Assembly: GCA_039000515.1 (NCBI GenBank)
Contig: JBCFYV010011135.1
Coordinates: forward strand, 11,826,468 to 11,890,467
From: Timema cristinae
Taxonomy: Eukaryota > Arthropoda > Insecta > Phasmatodea > Timematidae
Length of the DNA stretch: 64,000 nt
Direction: 5' to 3'
Of this stretch, positions 35,499-47,412 are shown one piece after another. A program made the translations under genes and the position numbers. Position 1 is the stretch's first letter, and the number at the start of each line of letters is the position of its first letter. The notes beneath the pieces were generated by a model. That model was not told where the DNA came from. It was given only the letters and a program-made list of their open reading frames with translations, and searched no databases.

Positions 35499-35905
35499 CT
35501 TAGATGATGTTAGCAAGTTCAGCCAGAGGCATAATGAACACTTATTTACAATGTCACTTCATTTTAAGGTTCATCGATCAATATAAGCTTATTGTATTCA
35601 TGCGGACTTTATTTTAATCTCATTAGGTAATTGGAAATAATTAAATAGATTTGGTCAATATCATTTTATATATTAGAAGGGGTAAAGTTTTTTTTTTTTT
35701 AATAAAATTATTTGAATACTTGTATATATTATGTACACTCCAATTATAATTTTCAAAAGGCCACTAATCAATATATTAATCATATTAAGTGTTGTAGCTT
35801 ATCCTCAGTTTAGGTCTAAATCAATAAATGAACATAACATTTTAGTTTCTAATACAAACACATTTTTAATAAGGTATAATTAACTTAAGAATACAATATA
35901 TTGGT

Positions 35906-35910
<5 letters not shown>

Positions 35911-35938
<28 letters not shown>
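35911..35938 (+). repeat. (GT)n microsatellite upstream of GrA1
   Basis: Short uninterrupted GT run. The paralogous tract in unit 1 (about 43937-43985) is longer and interrupted. Confidence 0.9.
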
Positions 35939-35940
<2 letters not shown>

Positions 35941-36550
35941 TAAGAAGGAAATACAAGTTAGTAATTATGTATCCTCGGATAGGGGAACGTTTTAAATGAA
36001 TTTATATTAATTGGAAACTATACAAGGATCTGGATTCAATTCCCATTCGCAATTATCATTTTTCAAATAATGAAAATTAGTATAGGTATCATCTAAAATC
36101 ATTAACAATACAATCTATGGACAGTAATTATCCTCTTTTAATGATACATTTTCTTATTTTAAAATATTCTTAAGGGAATTTCTAATGGAATGCTGAATCT
36201 CGTAAAAAACCATTCCCCAATCAATCCTTTTTGTTAAGTAGACTTTTTATAAGCTTTTTATTGTAAAATTGAGAGCACATTTTTAACTACGTTTTAAACA
36301 AAATTGATTATTTAAGAGATCAAAATAAGTTATTTTAAAATCTATTGTAGTTCTAAAAAATGTTTATAGCATGGGCATTAAATAACTATTTTATGATAGT
36401 TGAAAATATATATAGGGCTAGTTATTTTGAAGTTAATAGAACAACCACTTGCATACACAGTGTGGCGTAAGGTTATTCGCATCAAACGTACAACTAAGTG
36501 GTTTGTCATAAATAAACACGAGAGAAACAAGTTTATTTTATAAGGTAGAG

Positions 36551-37342
36551 CAGCGGTCCCCAACTCTATGCCCACGGGCTCTACGGCGTCCGCCAAGCCT
36601 TTTACGTCTGCCCGTCACTTTTTGACCATAGCTGAAATGTTCTTGACTAATAATTTTAATCTGTCACTTTTCCGACAAAAACAAAGGTTTTGCTTATCTG
36701 CAGGTATGCTGCTCCCAATAAGTTGATAATTGAAAGCCTCCTCTTTCCAATCCCTCCCTGTCATTCCTCTTTCTTGGTCGGCTCATTTACAAAGTGTACT
36801 TTTACTCGGAACCACCGTAGTTTCAATCTGAATTGTTTTGCTTTTTCGTAATAACATTCCTTCCTTCATTCTCTTCACACTCACTAATACCAACCTAATA
36901 CTTCTATTTCCTTTGTAAATATCTTGACATGGGTCTACCTAGCTTTGTTGCCTGAATAAACACAGAATAAACATATATTTTTAAAATGTACCCAAGCACC
37001 AAAATGGTGGTCCTTAGTTAAATAGTTCCTTGTGTCCTTATTTTGGTCTTGTTAAAACTGTAAATAAAGCAGTATTTTTTAAATTTATTTTTTGTCAACT
37101 TGGAGGAGGTTGAACCCCCCGTTCCCCATGGTTACGGCCTTGAGTATTACCCACAATCACATGTAACGTCACAATCTCTTGGAAACCTAACATGGCATTT
37201 GACCGGCCATGTGTATAGCCTTGAGGATGACCTCTGAGACTGGCGGGAGTTGGTAAATTTGCCCTGAGAAAGTAATTGGTGCCCGCCACACTACCGTTTG
37301 TTTTTCATGTGCTCTAAGATATAAAATGGTTGGGGACCCCTG
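36551..37342. mobile_element. Non-autonomous hAT-type element, unit 1 copy
   Basis: Ends are CAGCGGTCCCCAAC and GGTTGGGGACCCCTG, inverted repeats of the hAT style. AGGTAGAG at 36543-36550 and 37343-37350 is a perfect 8-bp target duplication, the hAT length. At 792 bp it has no transposase. The same insertion with the same duplication is in unit 2, so it predates the unit duplication. Confidence 0.85.
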
Positions 37343-37350
37343 AGGTAGAG

Positions 37351-39867
37351 GATTACATATGAATTAAATAATTTATTGGCTTATGTGTAATTTAAAAAAA
37401 TGTATAAATACAAATTTCAAATGTCGATAAAATCATGACAAATGACAAATATCAAGAAAATATTAACTATGTTCAACCTAAGCAATATTTAAGTAATGAA
37501 ATAATCACTACTCTAAACGATCTATTCAATGTCTAAGACGTCAGCCTCTTTATTAGACGGGGAAATTTACGGCTATATGTATTCAGGCAGTTCAAGCTAG
37601 TTCAAGCCAATTCAAGAAGTTAAATTTGTATTTCCTTTCGTCTTTATTATAATACCTTCGATAGTTATTTCATTTTTATATTATTACATTCAACATTAGT
37701 TTCTATATTTTACTTTAATAAAAACCCATAGATTACCACACAGCTAAGACTAAGATTAACAAAAATTTACTAAAAAAACACATTCAAATTGTTTTAGCGA
37801 ACTTAGTTTTACTATTAAAGAGAGTATTAATCATATATTTGTATTCAAACTGCCCAAAAAGTTTTAACCATATCCCTTTATCGTAAATGACTACAAACTT
37901 TGTATTCACAGTTAAAGTAATATTAAGATTATATCTACAGGTAGATAAATATCACCTAAAAGGATAGATTGGAAAATATTTCTAAACATAGTATCATTTA
38001 TCTTTAAGTTTGATAGCTAATTTTCTGTAGTCCTATAAAACCGTTAAATGGCCACTAGCTGAAATCTCCCTATAATTAGGACTAAATGTGTTGACCTTAA
38101 TTAATGACCTTGTAAAACTCAAGAAATTTTGTTGTTTTATTATTGCACTATATGTTTGTGCCCGTTAAGGCTATCTTAATTATATACTTGTTGAATAAGG
38201 GATGCATATGGTTGGTTTTAGAAGAAGTGTGCCAACTGTTAAATATGAAGGGATATTATAAGACACTATGCCCATACAAGATGCGAACCTTGAGCACTAA
38301 TGGGGGAAAAAGGTCAGTTTCTGTGTGGTCCGGAGGTTTACAACCTTCCCCCACCCATTATCTCAACATACCTACTTACTCAAAACAGTTCCAATAGAAT
38401 GAAACCTAGGTCGGGGGATTGGGCGGTGACGATCAATTTTATTTAAGAGGCAACCATTGCCTCTTTTTCCAGTGGCAGTAGTGTAAATTGTATACTGTGT
38501 TATTCTTTTCTTTGTAAAATCAATATTTTGTCCATCACTTTTATATGTTTCTATCCACCTTTCCTATACCTTGTTCCAAATATAATTCAAACAGTATTTG
38601 ATAACTATGAAAGGTTTGAAAGAAAGGGGAGTCCAGAACCCCCTAGATATTTTTTTAGCGAGCCCACCCCATAAAAATAAGCTTTCTACAACTTTGCTAA
38701 TCAGCCTGTTCGGTAATTCAGCCTCTTACTAGTGTATACTTTATATCAAATGACATATAACTAAGCTTTTATTCGTCTTAATCTTCCAAAGCTAAATATA
38801 CGCCTTCATCCTAACTTGTTTAAAAAATTCTTTTCTCTCAAAACGAGCATAATTACAGATATTGTAGCAATGCATCTACTCCCACAGTATACGCAGAAAC
38901 AAAAATGTACCTATGGATGTCTCACTAACCTCCCTGTAAACCAAACCAAAAGTTTGTATAGATTTATAAACAGGGCGCACCAACCTTAGCCATTGGGAGA
39001 TTAAACACTGCCATTTACTGTCTTAAATATAATAATTTTGTAAGGAGGAGGATGTTCCACTTAAGTTTCTTTGCCAATTACGTATTTGAAAATCAGAGCT
39101 TAGTGAACTGTACACGAATAAACTCAGCATCATTTATCAATAAATTTTCTATCCAAACATCACCTTAGTAAAGAAAGGTAAATAGAGATTAACTGAAAAA
39201 TAATTAAATAAAAGTAAAGCACAGCAACCATAACATTTTGAACAAAGACAAGAAAAAATTACAAAGAGAATATTTAGAAGGCTAAGAAATGAACCTGTTT
39301 CTTATTTACAAACCTAAATCCTAGATAGTATAAATCTCTTTCTCACTAATAAACCAGGTATTTATATTTATTATAGTACTTTCATTGACATTGGAGATAG
39401 CGGTTCTACCGTTACTCATTACATTATGACCTTATCCCATAAAATAATGTAACCAAGTTTACCCAGCTTAATACCTTTCAGGTTAGAAAAAAATAAAAAG
39501 AGATAAATCTACAATCCAATCAATAGAGTTTGGATTTTTTATGGATGCAGAATTTTAGCTAATTTTGGCCGCAACATAATATATTTTTACAGATTTTAAT
39601 AATAGATTTTCTTTGAGTATTAAGCCACTCTACACACAAACAAAACATGGACTAATGCTTCTATTTTACCCTCTTTGATAAAGTCAATAGTAAATGATGA
39701 ACACTATTAAGTGGAAATTATCTCTTTGGGTAATTATTTGTCATAAAACAGTAGGAAGCCTTCCATAATACCAAGACTCATAGGCACGATACATATAATT
39801 CCTTTGTAGAACGATGACTTACTGTTACTCAGTAAAGAGGAGAATAAAGAAGTTTTACTGTACTCAC
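37351..39867. other. Intergenic part of unit 1, no gene recognised
   Basis: Conserved with 56.3-60.07 kb of unit 2. Downstream exons of GrB1 should lie here or further left on the minus strand. I could not identify one with a convincing splice acceptor and a TYxxxxxQF-like ending. Plus-strand frames such as 38143-38397 show no motif. Confidence 0.4.
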
Positions 39868-40719
39868 CTCTGATGACGCACGTTCGCAAGCGTACACGTA
39901 TAACAAGAGCAGGAAGGCATAGAAAAAAAACCACGTCAAAAATTCAAAGTAAAATCCAACCTGTCCTTCTTTCGGATTATGATAGCTGAAAAATGTGAGT
40001 ATCATATACAGTGTGGATACGATTAATTGAATTAAGATTGACGCCAATGATGCGAGCAATTGAATGGAGTAAGAGGTGTTTAATAGATGTGCCACGTATA
40101 CTATGCCTGCGCGGTGCTCTGACAAAATAACCACCTCTTCCCAATTGGTGATGGAGCCGTCCAAACGTTGGCTGATGTGGGTTATATGTTCCCTAATCAT
40201 TAGGACTAGAAATATAAACTGGAGCTGAACCAGGAACAATGTGAACTCCACGATAAAAAGTGTTATAATGTTTAATTCAAACTCGTATATATAATGTCCA
40301 TAGCTGGCAATTAATATCATGGTTCCAACGTCTAAACTAATAAAGAAAGCTCTCTTCGGGCGGATATAGTTAAAACACTCTTTTTTGACTAGTTTTTCCA
40401 TAAATGACATCTTGGTGATAATTCTGGTCACGTTTGACTGTTTGAATACACAGCTAACTATTATCAGGATGTAAGAAAAAAAGAGGGTAGAGAACATAAT
40501 ACTTCTGGAAATATGTTTAGCATCGGATAAGTCGATCTCATTAAAATAACTTAAATTGAGAACATACAATAGACAAACAATTAATGGGAATAATATCATG
40601 TAAAGTATTTTCAAAGCATTCAATGGAGATATAAATGATGGAGGGTGTGTATCGAAAGAGAATATCCCGAAAATAATTGAAATATAGTTAAACAATTTGA
40701 TTGTAGAGTATATATCCAT
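39868..40719 (-). CDS. Gustatory receptor-like GrB1, large first exon
   Basis: Insect gustatory receptor family member: a seven-pass ligand-gated channel subunit of taste neurons, placed in the plasma membrane (family knowledge). The ATG at 40717-40719 starts MDIYSTIKLFNYISIIFGIF, the same start as the type A genes. Hydrophobic segments lie near residues 36-56, 73-93, 126-146, 150-175, 216-244 and 258-277. The LNTSYSIQLLASL block (about 213-225) and the CE near 278-279 fit the family. A strong donor GAG/GTGAGT ends the exon at 39868 (residue 284). The ORF runs on into the intron to a stop at 39829. Segment 7 and the C-terminus must lie in downstream exons not identified here. It is about half identical to type A. 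It is the only open type B copy in the window. Ligand unknown. Confidence 0.85.
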
Positions 40720-41461
40720 CTTGAATGTTGTAGCAAGTACAACAAAAAGGGAAATGAAAACTTATCTTGAATATCAATACACTCAAACTTTCACCGATCA
40801 ATAAAACATTTTAATATCCATTAAGAACTTCGTGTTGACTAATAATTAGGATATAAGTTGATAAATAATTGCTGTCTATACCAATTTGTGTACAGTCTAA
40901 ATACTTTTTACATTGAGTTTTATTCTTTCATATATAATATTAAAAAATATTAATCGATAAACATCACTTTTAATTATCTTAAGTAAAGTAATTCGTCTCC
41001 ATAATTTATACTGATCAATAAAAGGACACAAGACCTTTTTTTATCACGAGTTCTATTTTAATACAATTTAAGACACGTGGACGTATCCATCCTGGCCTCG
41101 TTGGTTCGGCTTCTTACCAGAATAGAATACGTCCTAATCACTTTGGCTACACTTGCTTAGGTTTATAAATCCTCTAAAAATTAGGATAAATATTGTTTTG
41201 GTTACGAAAATGTCCTGTAGGATTCTTCCTGTCAGGGTATATTTTACAAAAGTCCACGGTAGAATATGTCTATATATAATAACAAGGAAAAGGTAGCATG
41301 TAAAAGGTATTCAATGTGTTCAAGGAGCAAATATTAAAGTGATCGTGTAAACTTGTCAGAGGAAGAGGGGAAGTGTTATTGGCACATAGAAAAGAGCCCT
41401 ATAAAGGTGAAATAATAATTTTCTGAATCAAATAGCCGAAGATATTATTTATTCTTTTGAG

Positions 41462-41573
41462 TGAGGATTATTCTATTTAGATATCATATTCTGAAAACTG
41501 ATAAATGACACCTAAACATGACCCGAGACCTTTGGCTTAGTACGAAAATGTTATAACCAGTGAGCTAGCCAGG
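41462..41573 (-). repeat. SINE family C, unit 1 copy
   Basis: On the minus strand CCTGGCTAGCTCACTGGTTA, then a decayed B box (GGGTCATGTTT) and the TTTTCAGAATATGATATC body. The same insertion is at 61662-61773. Its edge coincides with the left limit of homology to unit 0. Confidence 0.65.
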
Positions 41574-41959
41574 AATATTTAGAATGATTAATGGATAACT
41601 TTGAGAAAATCTGGGAAAGCAATGGCCAATTTTGTACCAAAAAAAAGTAAAGACCTGTATTAAAATAGATTAATAAAATACCGGTATATTTGTGACATTA
41701 ACATAATTTATCTAAAATATACACAAATGTGGGTATCTAATAAAATAAATGTGGGATGAAGTAATAAATACTTTTATTGAAGCACATATTTTAGCATCTC
41801 TCTCCGTTTTTGTAGCTCTTGAAACAAAGTGTTAAAATGATTGTAAATATGTCTTAAGCATGATATGACCATTAAAAAGATCAAATTAATTTATTTCATA
41901 GTTAATTTGATAAAAATTAAATTGACTACCACTATAGTTAAATTAAAATAAATTTTTTA

Positions 41960-42206
41960 CCCGCCTCGGTGGCGTAGTTGGCTAACGCGCTTGTCGTGTT
42001 GAGCTCGACTGCTGAGGATGAGGAGATCAAGGTTCTAATCTCGGTCGGATGAACTGGGGGTGGTTTTTCCTAAATGGTTTTCCACTCTTCCTCCACGCAA
42101 ATGCGGGTTCACTACCTCTAATTCAACCTTCACAATTCCTAATCCATTAACGTAAATAGTACTTAAAGCGTATAACCGTAACGGTTAGTAAGACGCGATA
42201 GTAAAT
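41960..42206 (+). mobile_element. SINE family B, unit 1 copy
   Basis: tRNA-derived head CCGCCTCGGTGGCGTAGTTG with a B-box-like AAGGTTCTAATCTC, then the GGGTGGTTTTTCC-TAAATGG body, CTCCACGCAAATG and a tail with CGTATAACCGTAACGGTTAG. Present at the same site in unit 2 (62156-62400), absent from unit 0. Confidence 0.82.
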
Positions 42207-42276
42207 ATATATGATTTTTTTTTATGTTTTGGAAACCTTGGAAACATAGATAGTTTGTTGCAGTCACTCTATTGAA

Positions 42277-42564
42277 TTATTTTTATTTGCACCGCGTCTT
42301 ACTACCCGTTCGGGTTATACACACGCTATTGTGTAATGGTAGGGTGGTTGTGAGATGAAATGGAGGACCTACAGCTTAACGTGGAAATCGAACCACGGTG
42401 GAGGTCTGGCATTCCCCACATTCACAAGTTGTGATTAATACACGTCTTGTCAGAGGAGAAAGGAAGAGTTTGGTGATCAGATAAATCTGAGCCGGGACCG
42501 AGGATTGAACCCCGGACCCCCAACACAGAAGTCCGACACCTTACCCCTAGACCGCCAGGTCACC
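42277..42564 (-). mobile_element. SINE family A beside GrA2
   Basis: Orthologous to the copy at 34243-34538: same flanking CTCTATTGAA, same strand. Internal differences are few, and its ATT tail has become TTATTTTTATTT. Confidence 0.85.
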
Positions 42565-42678
42565 CTCTATTGAACTATTAATCAAAGACACATAGTATAA
42601 TGTATAACTTGGTGTATAATCTATAATGTATAGCTTATTTATAGTAATGGATCGATATAAAAACTTGATTGTACTAAC

Positions 42679-43524
42679 CTCTAACATCGTAGATTCACAA
42701 GCGTGCACGTATGACAAGAGCATAAACGCATAGAAAGACATGTGTGTAAACATGTTGCATAACAATACAATTAAATTATTTCCCAAATGTACGAAAATCA
42801 AGAACATCAGAAAGAATGTTAAAACAGTTAATAGGATGAAGATGCACGCCACTGACGACAACACTTGGATTGAGTATGTTACATTGACTAGACGCACGAC
42901 GCCAACTATGCCTCCACAATGCTCTGCCAAAATATCAACCTCCATCCACTTCACGACAGAGCCGTCCAAACAATGGTTTATGTATACCAGATGTTCCCTT
43001 ATCATCAGGACTAGAAACGTAAAATGGACCTGAACCAAGTGCAATGTGGATTCCATGAAGCATAATATAATTAATCGAAATACATCCTCGTTGATATAAT
43101 GTTGATATAAAACCACCAATAATAAATTTCCAACTATTAAATTAATATAGCTTGCTTTCTTTGGGCGGTTAAAATCAATACACCCTTTAAGAACATTTTT
43201 TTCCAAAGAGAAAAGCTTTTCAATAATGCCGGCCATAATTGATTGGTTAATCACACAGTTGAAAATTGTCAGAATGTATGCACAAAGAACCGCACAGCTC
43301 ATAATGCTATTGGCAATACTAGCAATATCATTAAAGGCAATTGTCTGAGTTGAATACAAAATGTGTCCATATAATAGAGAAAAAATCAATGGCAATACAA
43401 TCTTGTATGACATTTTCAAAACATTCGATTGAGATTTAAATGATGGAGGGAATTTATCCAACGAGAATATACCATAAATGTATGAAAAATAGTTGAGATG
43501 TTTGAGTGTAGTGTATATATCCAT
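42679..43524 (-). CDS. Gustatory receptor-like GrA2, large first exon
   Basis: Same family and topology as GrB1. The ATG at 43522-43524 starts MDIYTTLKHLNYFSYIYGIF; the six preceding codons have no ATG. The frame is open through six hydrophobic segments to a splice-donor-like GAG/GTTAGT with exon end at 42679. The ORF formally continues to 42547 through the intron and into the SINE, which is not meaningful. It differs from GrA1 by few substitutions and reads Tyr where GrA1 has the premature stop, so it is the only type A copy with an uninterrupted exon. The SINE-A lies about 115 bases past the donor, that is inside the first intron or 3' region. Downstream exons were not recognised. Confidence 0.85.
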
Positions 43525-43934
43525 CTTGGATGATGTTAGCAAGTTCAGCCAGAGGCATAATGAACACTTATTTACAATGTCACTTCATTTTAAGGTTCAT
43601 CGATCAATACAAGCTTATTGTATTCATGCGGACTTTATTTTAATCTCATTAGGTAATTGGAAACTATTAAATAGCTTTGGTCAACATCATTTTATATATT
43701 AGAATGGGTAAAAATTATTTTTTCAAAATAAAATTACCTGAATACTTGTATATATTATGTACACTCCAATTATAATTTTCAAAAGGCCACTATTCAATAT
43801 TTTAATCATATTAAGTGTTGAAGCTGTCCCTCAGTTTAGGTCTAAATCAATAAATGAACATAACATTTTAGTTTCTAATACAAACACATTTTTATGAAGT
43901 GCAATTAACTTAAGAATACAATATATTGGTTTTA

Positions 43935-43936
<2 letters not shown>

Positions 43937-43967
<31 letters not shown>

Positions 43968-43985
43968 TGTGTATGTGTGTGTGTG
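43937..43985 (+). repeat. (GT)n microsatellite upstream of GrA2
   Basis: Interrupted GT tract (with GTAT breaks) in the same position as the one upstream of GrA1, expanded. Confidence 0.9.
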
Positions 43986-44202
43986 TAAGAAGGAAATACA
44001 AGTTAGTAATGATGTATCCTTGGATAGGGGAACGTTTTAAATGAATTTATATTAATTGGAAACTATACAAGGATCTGGATTCAATTCCCATTCGCAATTA
44101 TCATTTTTCAAATAATGAAAATTAGTATAGGTATCACTAGCATCTAAAATCATTAACAATACAATCTATGGACAATAATTTTCGTCTTTTAAGAGGATAT
44201 TA

Positions 44203-45459
44203 GACCTGTACCGCCATTGCTCCCAAATGTGGCAAAGAAGACCGTGCAGACTCTTAGGGAAATCATGTTTACGAAACAATAAAAAATGTTATAATATATT
44301 ATTTTGCATTTTTGAAGAGCGTAAGAATATGGCGACGTACCTATGTTTTAATCTATTTCATTATATGTTTGAAAAGCTCATAAATCCTTAATAGATTCGT
44401 TTAAAATAAATCGTGATTCAGAAATAAATAATAAAAATTTAAAAGCTATATATATACAATATTATCTAACTAAGACGTTTCCATAAAAAAATCCATAGTC
44501 ACAACAGAAAAAACGGAATAAATATTATTTTAAAACGATTATTTTTTTAGCGGTTGTTCTGATATCTGGAGGAAAGACTCTGAACTACCCGAACGAGGGA
44601 CGAGGAAATGGTTTTGGGGAAGGGGGCAGGGGAGGTTGGTTTAAGGAAGTAAACACAAAAGGAATGTGGATAGTGTCCGCCTGACCCAAGCCTGGTGCTT
44701 TGGGCTAAAGGCAGATAAGAGAAGTCAGAAATAACTCATTAGCACATTTATGCTACAGTAGTATTGACGTTTGTCTTGAGAAGTCACAATGAATACTTCG
44801 GGATTTGACAGAAGAAGAGGCTATATATAAATCACATCTACATTTATGCGCCCCACGTAAGAAAAGACGAGGAATAGAATTAAAATAATATTGGAAACAA
44901 AGGTAGTCTACAAATTTATTAATTTAGAACATGTAATTCCAATTTAATTATCTATTTTTCAAGTAAAATATGTAAAGCTGAATTTTATATATTAATCTAT
45001 AAAATGATAATTTACAGCTAGAGAAAATATCAAATACCTTCCTAATAAATTGGGATTTTTTAAACGATGCCCGATTGAAATATTCCAATAAACTAAATTT
45101 AGGATTTGGGATATATTAAAGGTGATATCGAAACAAATATGCCAGCGTTTGCCTGTAGTGTGTATGGGAACACCTCAGTGAAAACAATAAATGTGTTGAA
45201 AAACATTCATAAAGAACCATTCTTTGACAGGTTTAAAAACTATTTTTATATCTTGCAACTTTGTTTTTGATAAATCCTATCAATGACAATTTAAAAAAAT
45301 CCTATATAAATAAAGATATAAATACTGTATCTTTCTTTATTTGTTCTAAACATATCTTTCTTCCAAGACTACTATAGGCTGTCGTGAATCCTAACTGTAT
45401 ATTACAAACTTGTGAAAAAAACCTAAACTGTAATGACGTACACTCTAAGTTCATTTAAC
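44203..45459. other. Left arm of the TTAA insertion, nothing recognised
   Basis: A GC-richer patch at 44.56-44.73 kb (GACGAGGAAATGG, GGGGAAGGGGGC) contrasts with the AT-rich surroundings. No frame or RNA gene was supported. Confidence 0.4.
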
Positions 45460-45650
45460 GTGGTTTCCCGTTGACATAGTCATCGGGGTTCAAATCCCGG
45501 CCGGGTGTAGCTATGGTATTTTTTAAATTGTTTTCCATACACGTCTTCCTTGAAAATTTGGGTACAGTTTAACTAAGTTTTACTTTACCCATTCCAACTC
45601 TATTAGCTTTATTAAAATGCATGTTTCCCGGATAGGTATTAAGACCCCGA
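45460..45650 (+). repeat. SINE family B, degenerate copy
   Basis: The B-box region GGGGTTCAAATCCCGGCCGG and a following GGTATTTTTTAAATTGTTTTCC resemble SINE-B head and body. The A box and tail are decayed. Confidence 0.45.
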
Positions 45651-45752
45651 GAATAAAATAAGGTAATTTTTATTAATTACAAAATTATTGGACCTTAGGG
45701 AATTAATTGCAGTGCCTACAAAAATCACTAAGAGACTTTTTTATTTTTATAC

Positions 45753-46003
45753 ACCCACTTTGGTGGCGCCGTGATCTAAAGCTCTACTCTCGCAATATAC
45801 TATAGACTGTCGATGACGGGGAGTTTAAGGTTCGAATCTAGGTCGGGTGTACTGAGGGTGGTTTTCCAAAATGGTTTACTACTCTCCCTCCACGTAAATG
45901 AGGGCATACTTAATATTGATATAACCTTCCTAATCCCAAAACCCTTAGCTTAATTAGTACATAAGCATAACACCCGAACGGGTAGTAAGACGCAGTGTTA
46001 AAG
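45753..46003 (+). repeat. SINE family B, well preserved copy
   Basis: CCCACTTTGGTGGCGCCGTG head, AGGTTCGAATCTAGG B box, CTGAGGGTGGTTTTCC body and the tail ACACCCGAACGGGTAGTAAG, ending ACGCAGTGTTAA. This copy shows best that the SINE-B tail matches the SINE-A tail. Confidence 0.8.
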
Positions 46004-46069
46004 AAAATACTTTTTACCGTATTTTTCAATTTTAATTTTTCATACCATTAAAGAGCATTTTGGAGACAA

Positions 46070-46258
46070 TTGCAAACTGATTTTAATTGTAATAGAAAAA
46101 AACCAAAGTTGCTGGAGGCAGATAACGGTGATCTAACTGAGAGTCCACACATCACATATATTGAGACTGTAGTTGTGAATGATGTTAGTTATGCCGTTCC
46201 ATCAGAACATTACTTTGATATGAATAATTATAGCGCTTTTACAGAACCACAAAGGTAG
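46070..46258 (+). CDS. Possible small exon, unrecognised
   Basis: An open stretch of 62 codons begins MQTDFNCNRKKPKLLEADNG, is acidic/basic mixed and low in repeats. Near its end is a good splice donor, AAAG/GTAGGT (46252-46259). It lies 2 kb upstream of the YqaJ remnant on the same strand and could be a 5' exon of that gene, but no junction can be shown. The initial codon is not ATG in the sequence. Low confidence. Confidence 0.25.
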   Translation: MQTDFNCNRKKPKLLEADNGDLTESPHITYIETVVVNDVSYAVPSEHYFDMNNYSAFTEPQR

Positions 46259-46857
46259 GTGGATCCAAAAGACACATTTTAATACAGTTCATTTAGACTG
46301 TTTTTTATGTTTATCAGACTATTCATATTATAGGCCTGCTTATAAACTAACACTGGTAATAAATTAAAATGTTATCAATGTTGACCAACAAAAAATTGGT
46401 GTATTTTATATAAAACCCTTCTTACCAGAATCTACCATTGCAAATCATAAAACCAAGCTAAGAATGAGCAAGCTTTAAATAAGCTCAATGACTATTTTAA
46501 AAAAACCGTTTGTAATCAGATCAATATTTTTACAAAAGGAAAATAAGTTTATTTGTATATTGAATAGATTGCAATAAAACCTTGTAATAAAAAATAAGTC
46601 TTCCTTTGCACAAAAGTGATGTACAGTATAGGATCTTTGTTTTAACGACGGGGCTAGTAATATTCCGGGGCAAGGTAGCCCAGATATAATAAATATATAC
46701 GTACATAATATGTAGTGCTTAAAAATAGCATAATCACGATCATCAACATATCTTAAACAGTGGTGGATTCCGGAGGGGGCGATAGGGTTGATCTCCCTCC
46801 CCCCCCCCCCCGGAAAGAAAAAATATCGAAAATATTGAAAATAATATCTTACTTTAA

Positions 46858-47412
46858 TTTTGTAAAGAATGACGCTACCATTTCCCTTGCCAAACTCCTT
46901 CATAACCTAACATCAAAATAAGAGTTTGAGAAATATCTTGAATAGGAATTTGTCACAATTTAAATCACAAATCTTCTCAGAAAGTTTCCTGGATTCGGCT
47001 GATGTGCCCAGCATATTTCTAGCTGGAATAAATTTCATGTGAGGGAAACATTTCTTTACAGCGCAGAAATTAGTACATTTTTAACTTCAAATTATAATAA
47101 TCTTAGTTTTGCCTGGAATACTGATACATTGTTAGCTAAATTTTGTAAAGAATAACGCTACCATTTCCCTTGCCCAAACTCCTTCATAACCTAACATCAA
47201 AATAAGAGTTTGGGAAATATCTTGAATAGGAATTTGTCACAATTTAAATCACAAATCTTCTCAGAAAGTTTCCTGGATTCGGCTGATGTGCCCAGCATAT
47301 TTCTAGCTGGAATAAATTTCATGTGAGGGAAACATTTCTTTACAGCGCAGAAATTAGTACATTTTTAACTTCAAATCATAATAATCTTAGTTTTGCCTGG
47401 AATACTGATACA
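46858..47412. repeat. Tandem duplication with 283-bp period
   Basis: TTTTGTAAAGAAT(G/A)ACGCTACC recurs at 46858 and 47141, followed in both by the same 270 bases with only scattered changes. A minus-strand open stretch (47414-47588) abuts the second copy and may be an exon fragment of unknown type. A 14-base C run lies just upstream at about 46798. Confidence 0.85.

Larger units (their letters stand above)
33811..36141. repeat. Tandem duplication unit 0 (partial)
   Basis: Homologous to 41585-44192 and 61790-64000, including GrA, its flanking SINE-A and the (GT)n tract. The left limit is close to 33811, just where SINE-C ends in the other units. The right limit used here is the TTAA at 36138-36141. 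Unlike the other two copies it lacks SINE-B (empty position near 34180). Confidence 0.85.
36142..44192. repeat. Tandem duplication unit 1 (complete, GrB1 + GrA2)
   Basis: About 8 kb, collinear with 55104-64000 except for insertions private to unit 2. It holds a hAT-type element, GrB1, SINE-C, SINE-B, SINE-A and GrA2 in that order. Long intergenic parts (37.35-39.8 and 40.75-41.45 kb) show no recognisable gene but are conserved between the two units. The segment 37.7-38.1 kb is the single-copy version of the 200-bp sequence duplicated at 56.66 and 57.14 kb. Confidence 0.85.

Noticed and set aside
38870..38960. Candidate downstream exon of GrB1 on the minus strand (TTTACAG acceptor)
   Set aside because: The frame differs between units 1 and 2 by non-conservative changes and ends quickly; no TYxxxxxQF-like motif.
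46475..46903. 142-codon minus-strand ORF
   Set aside because: It runs through a C homopolymer and part of a tandem duplication, and shows no domain.
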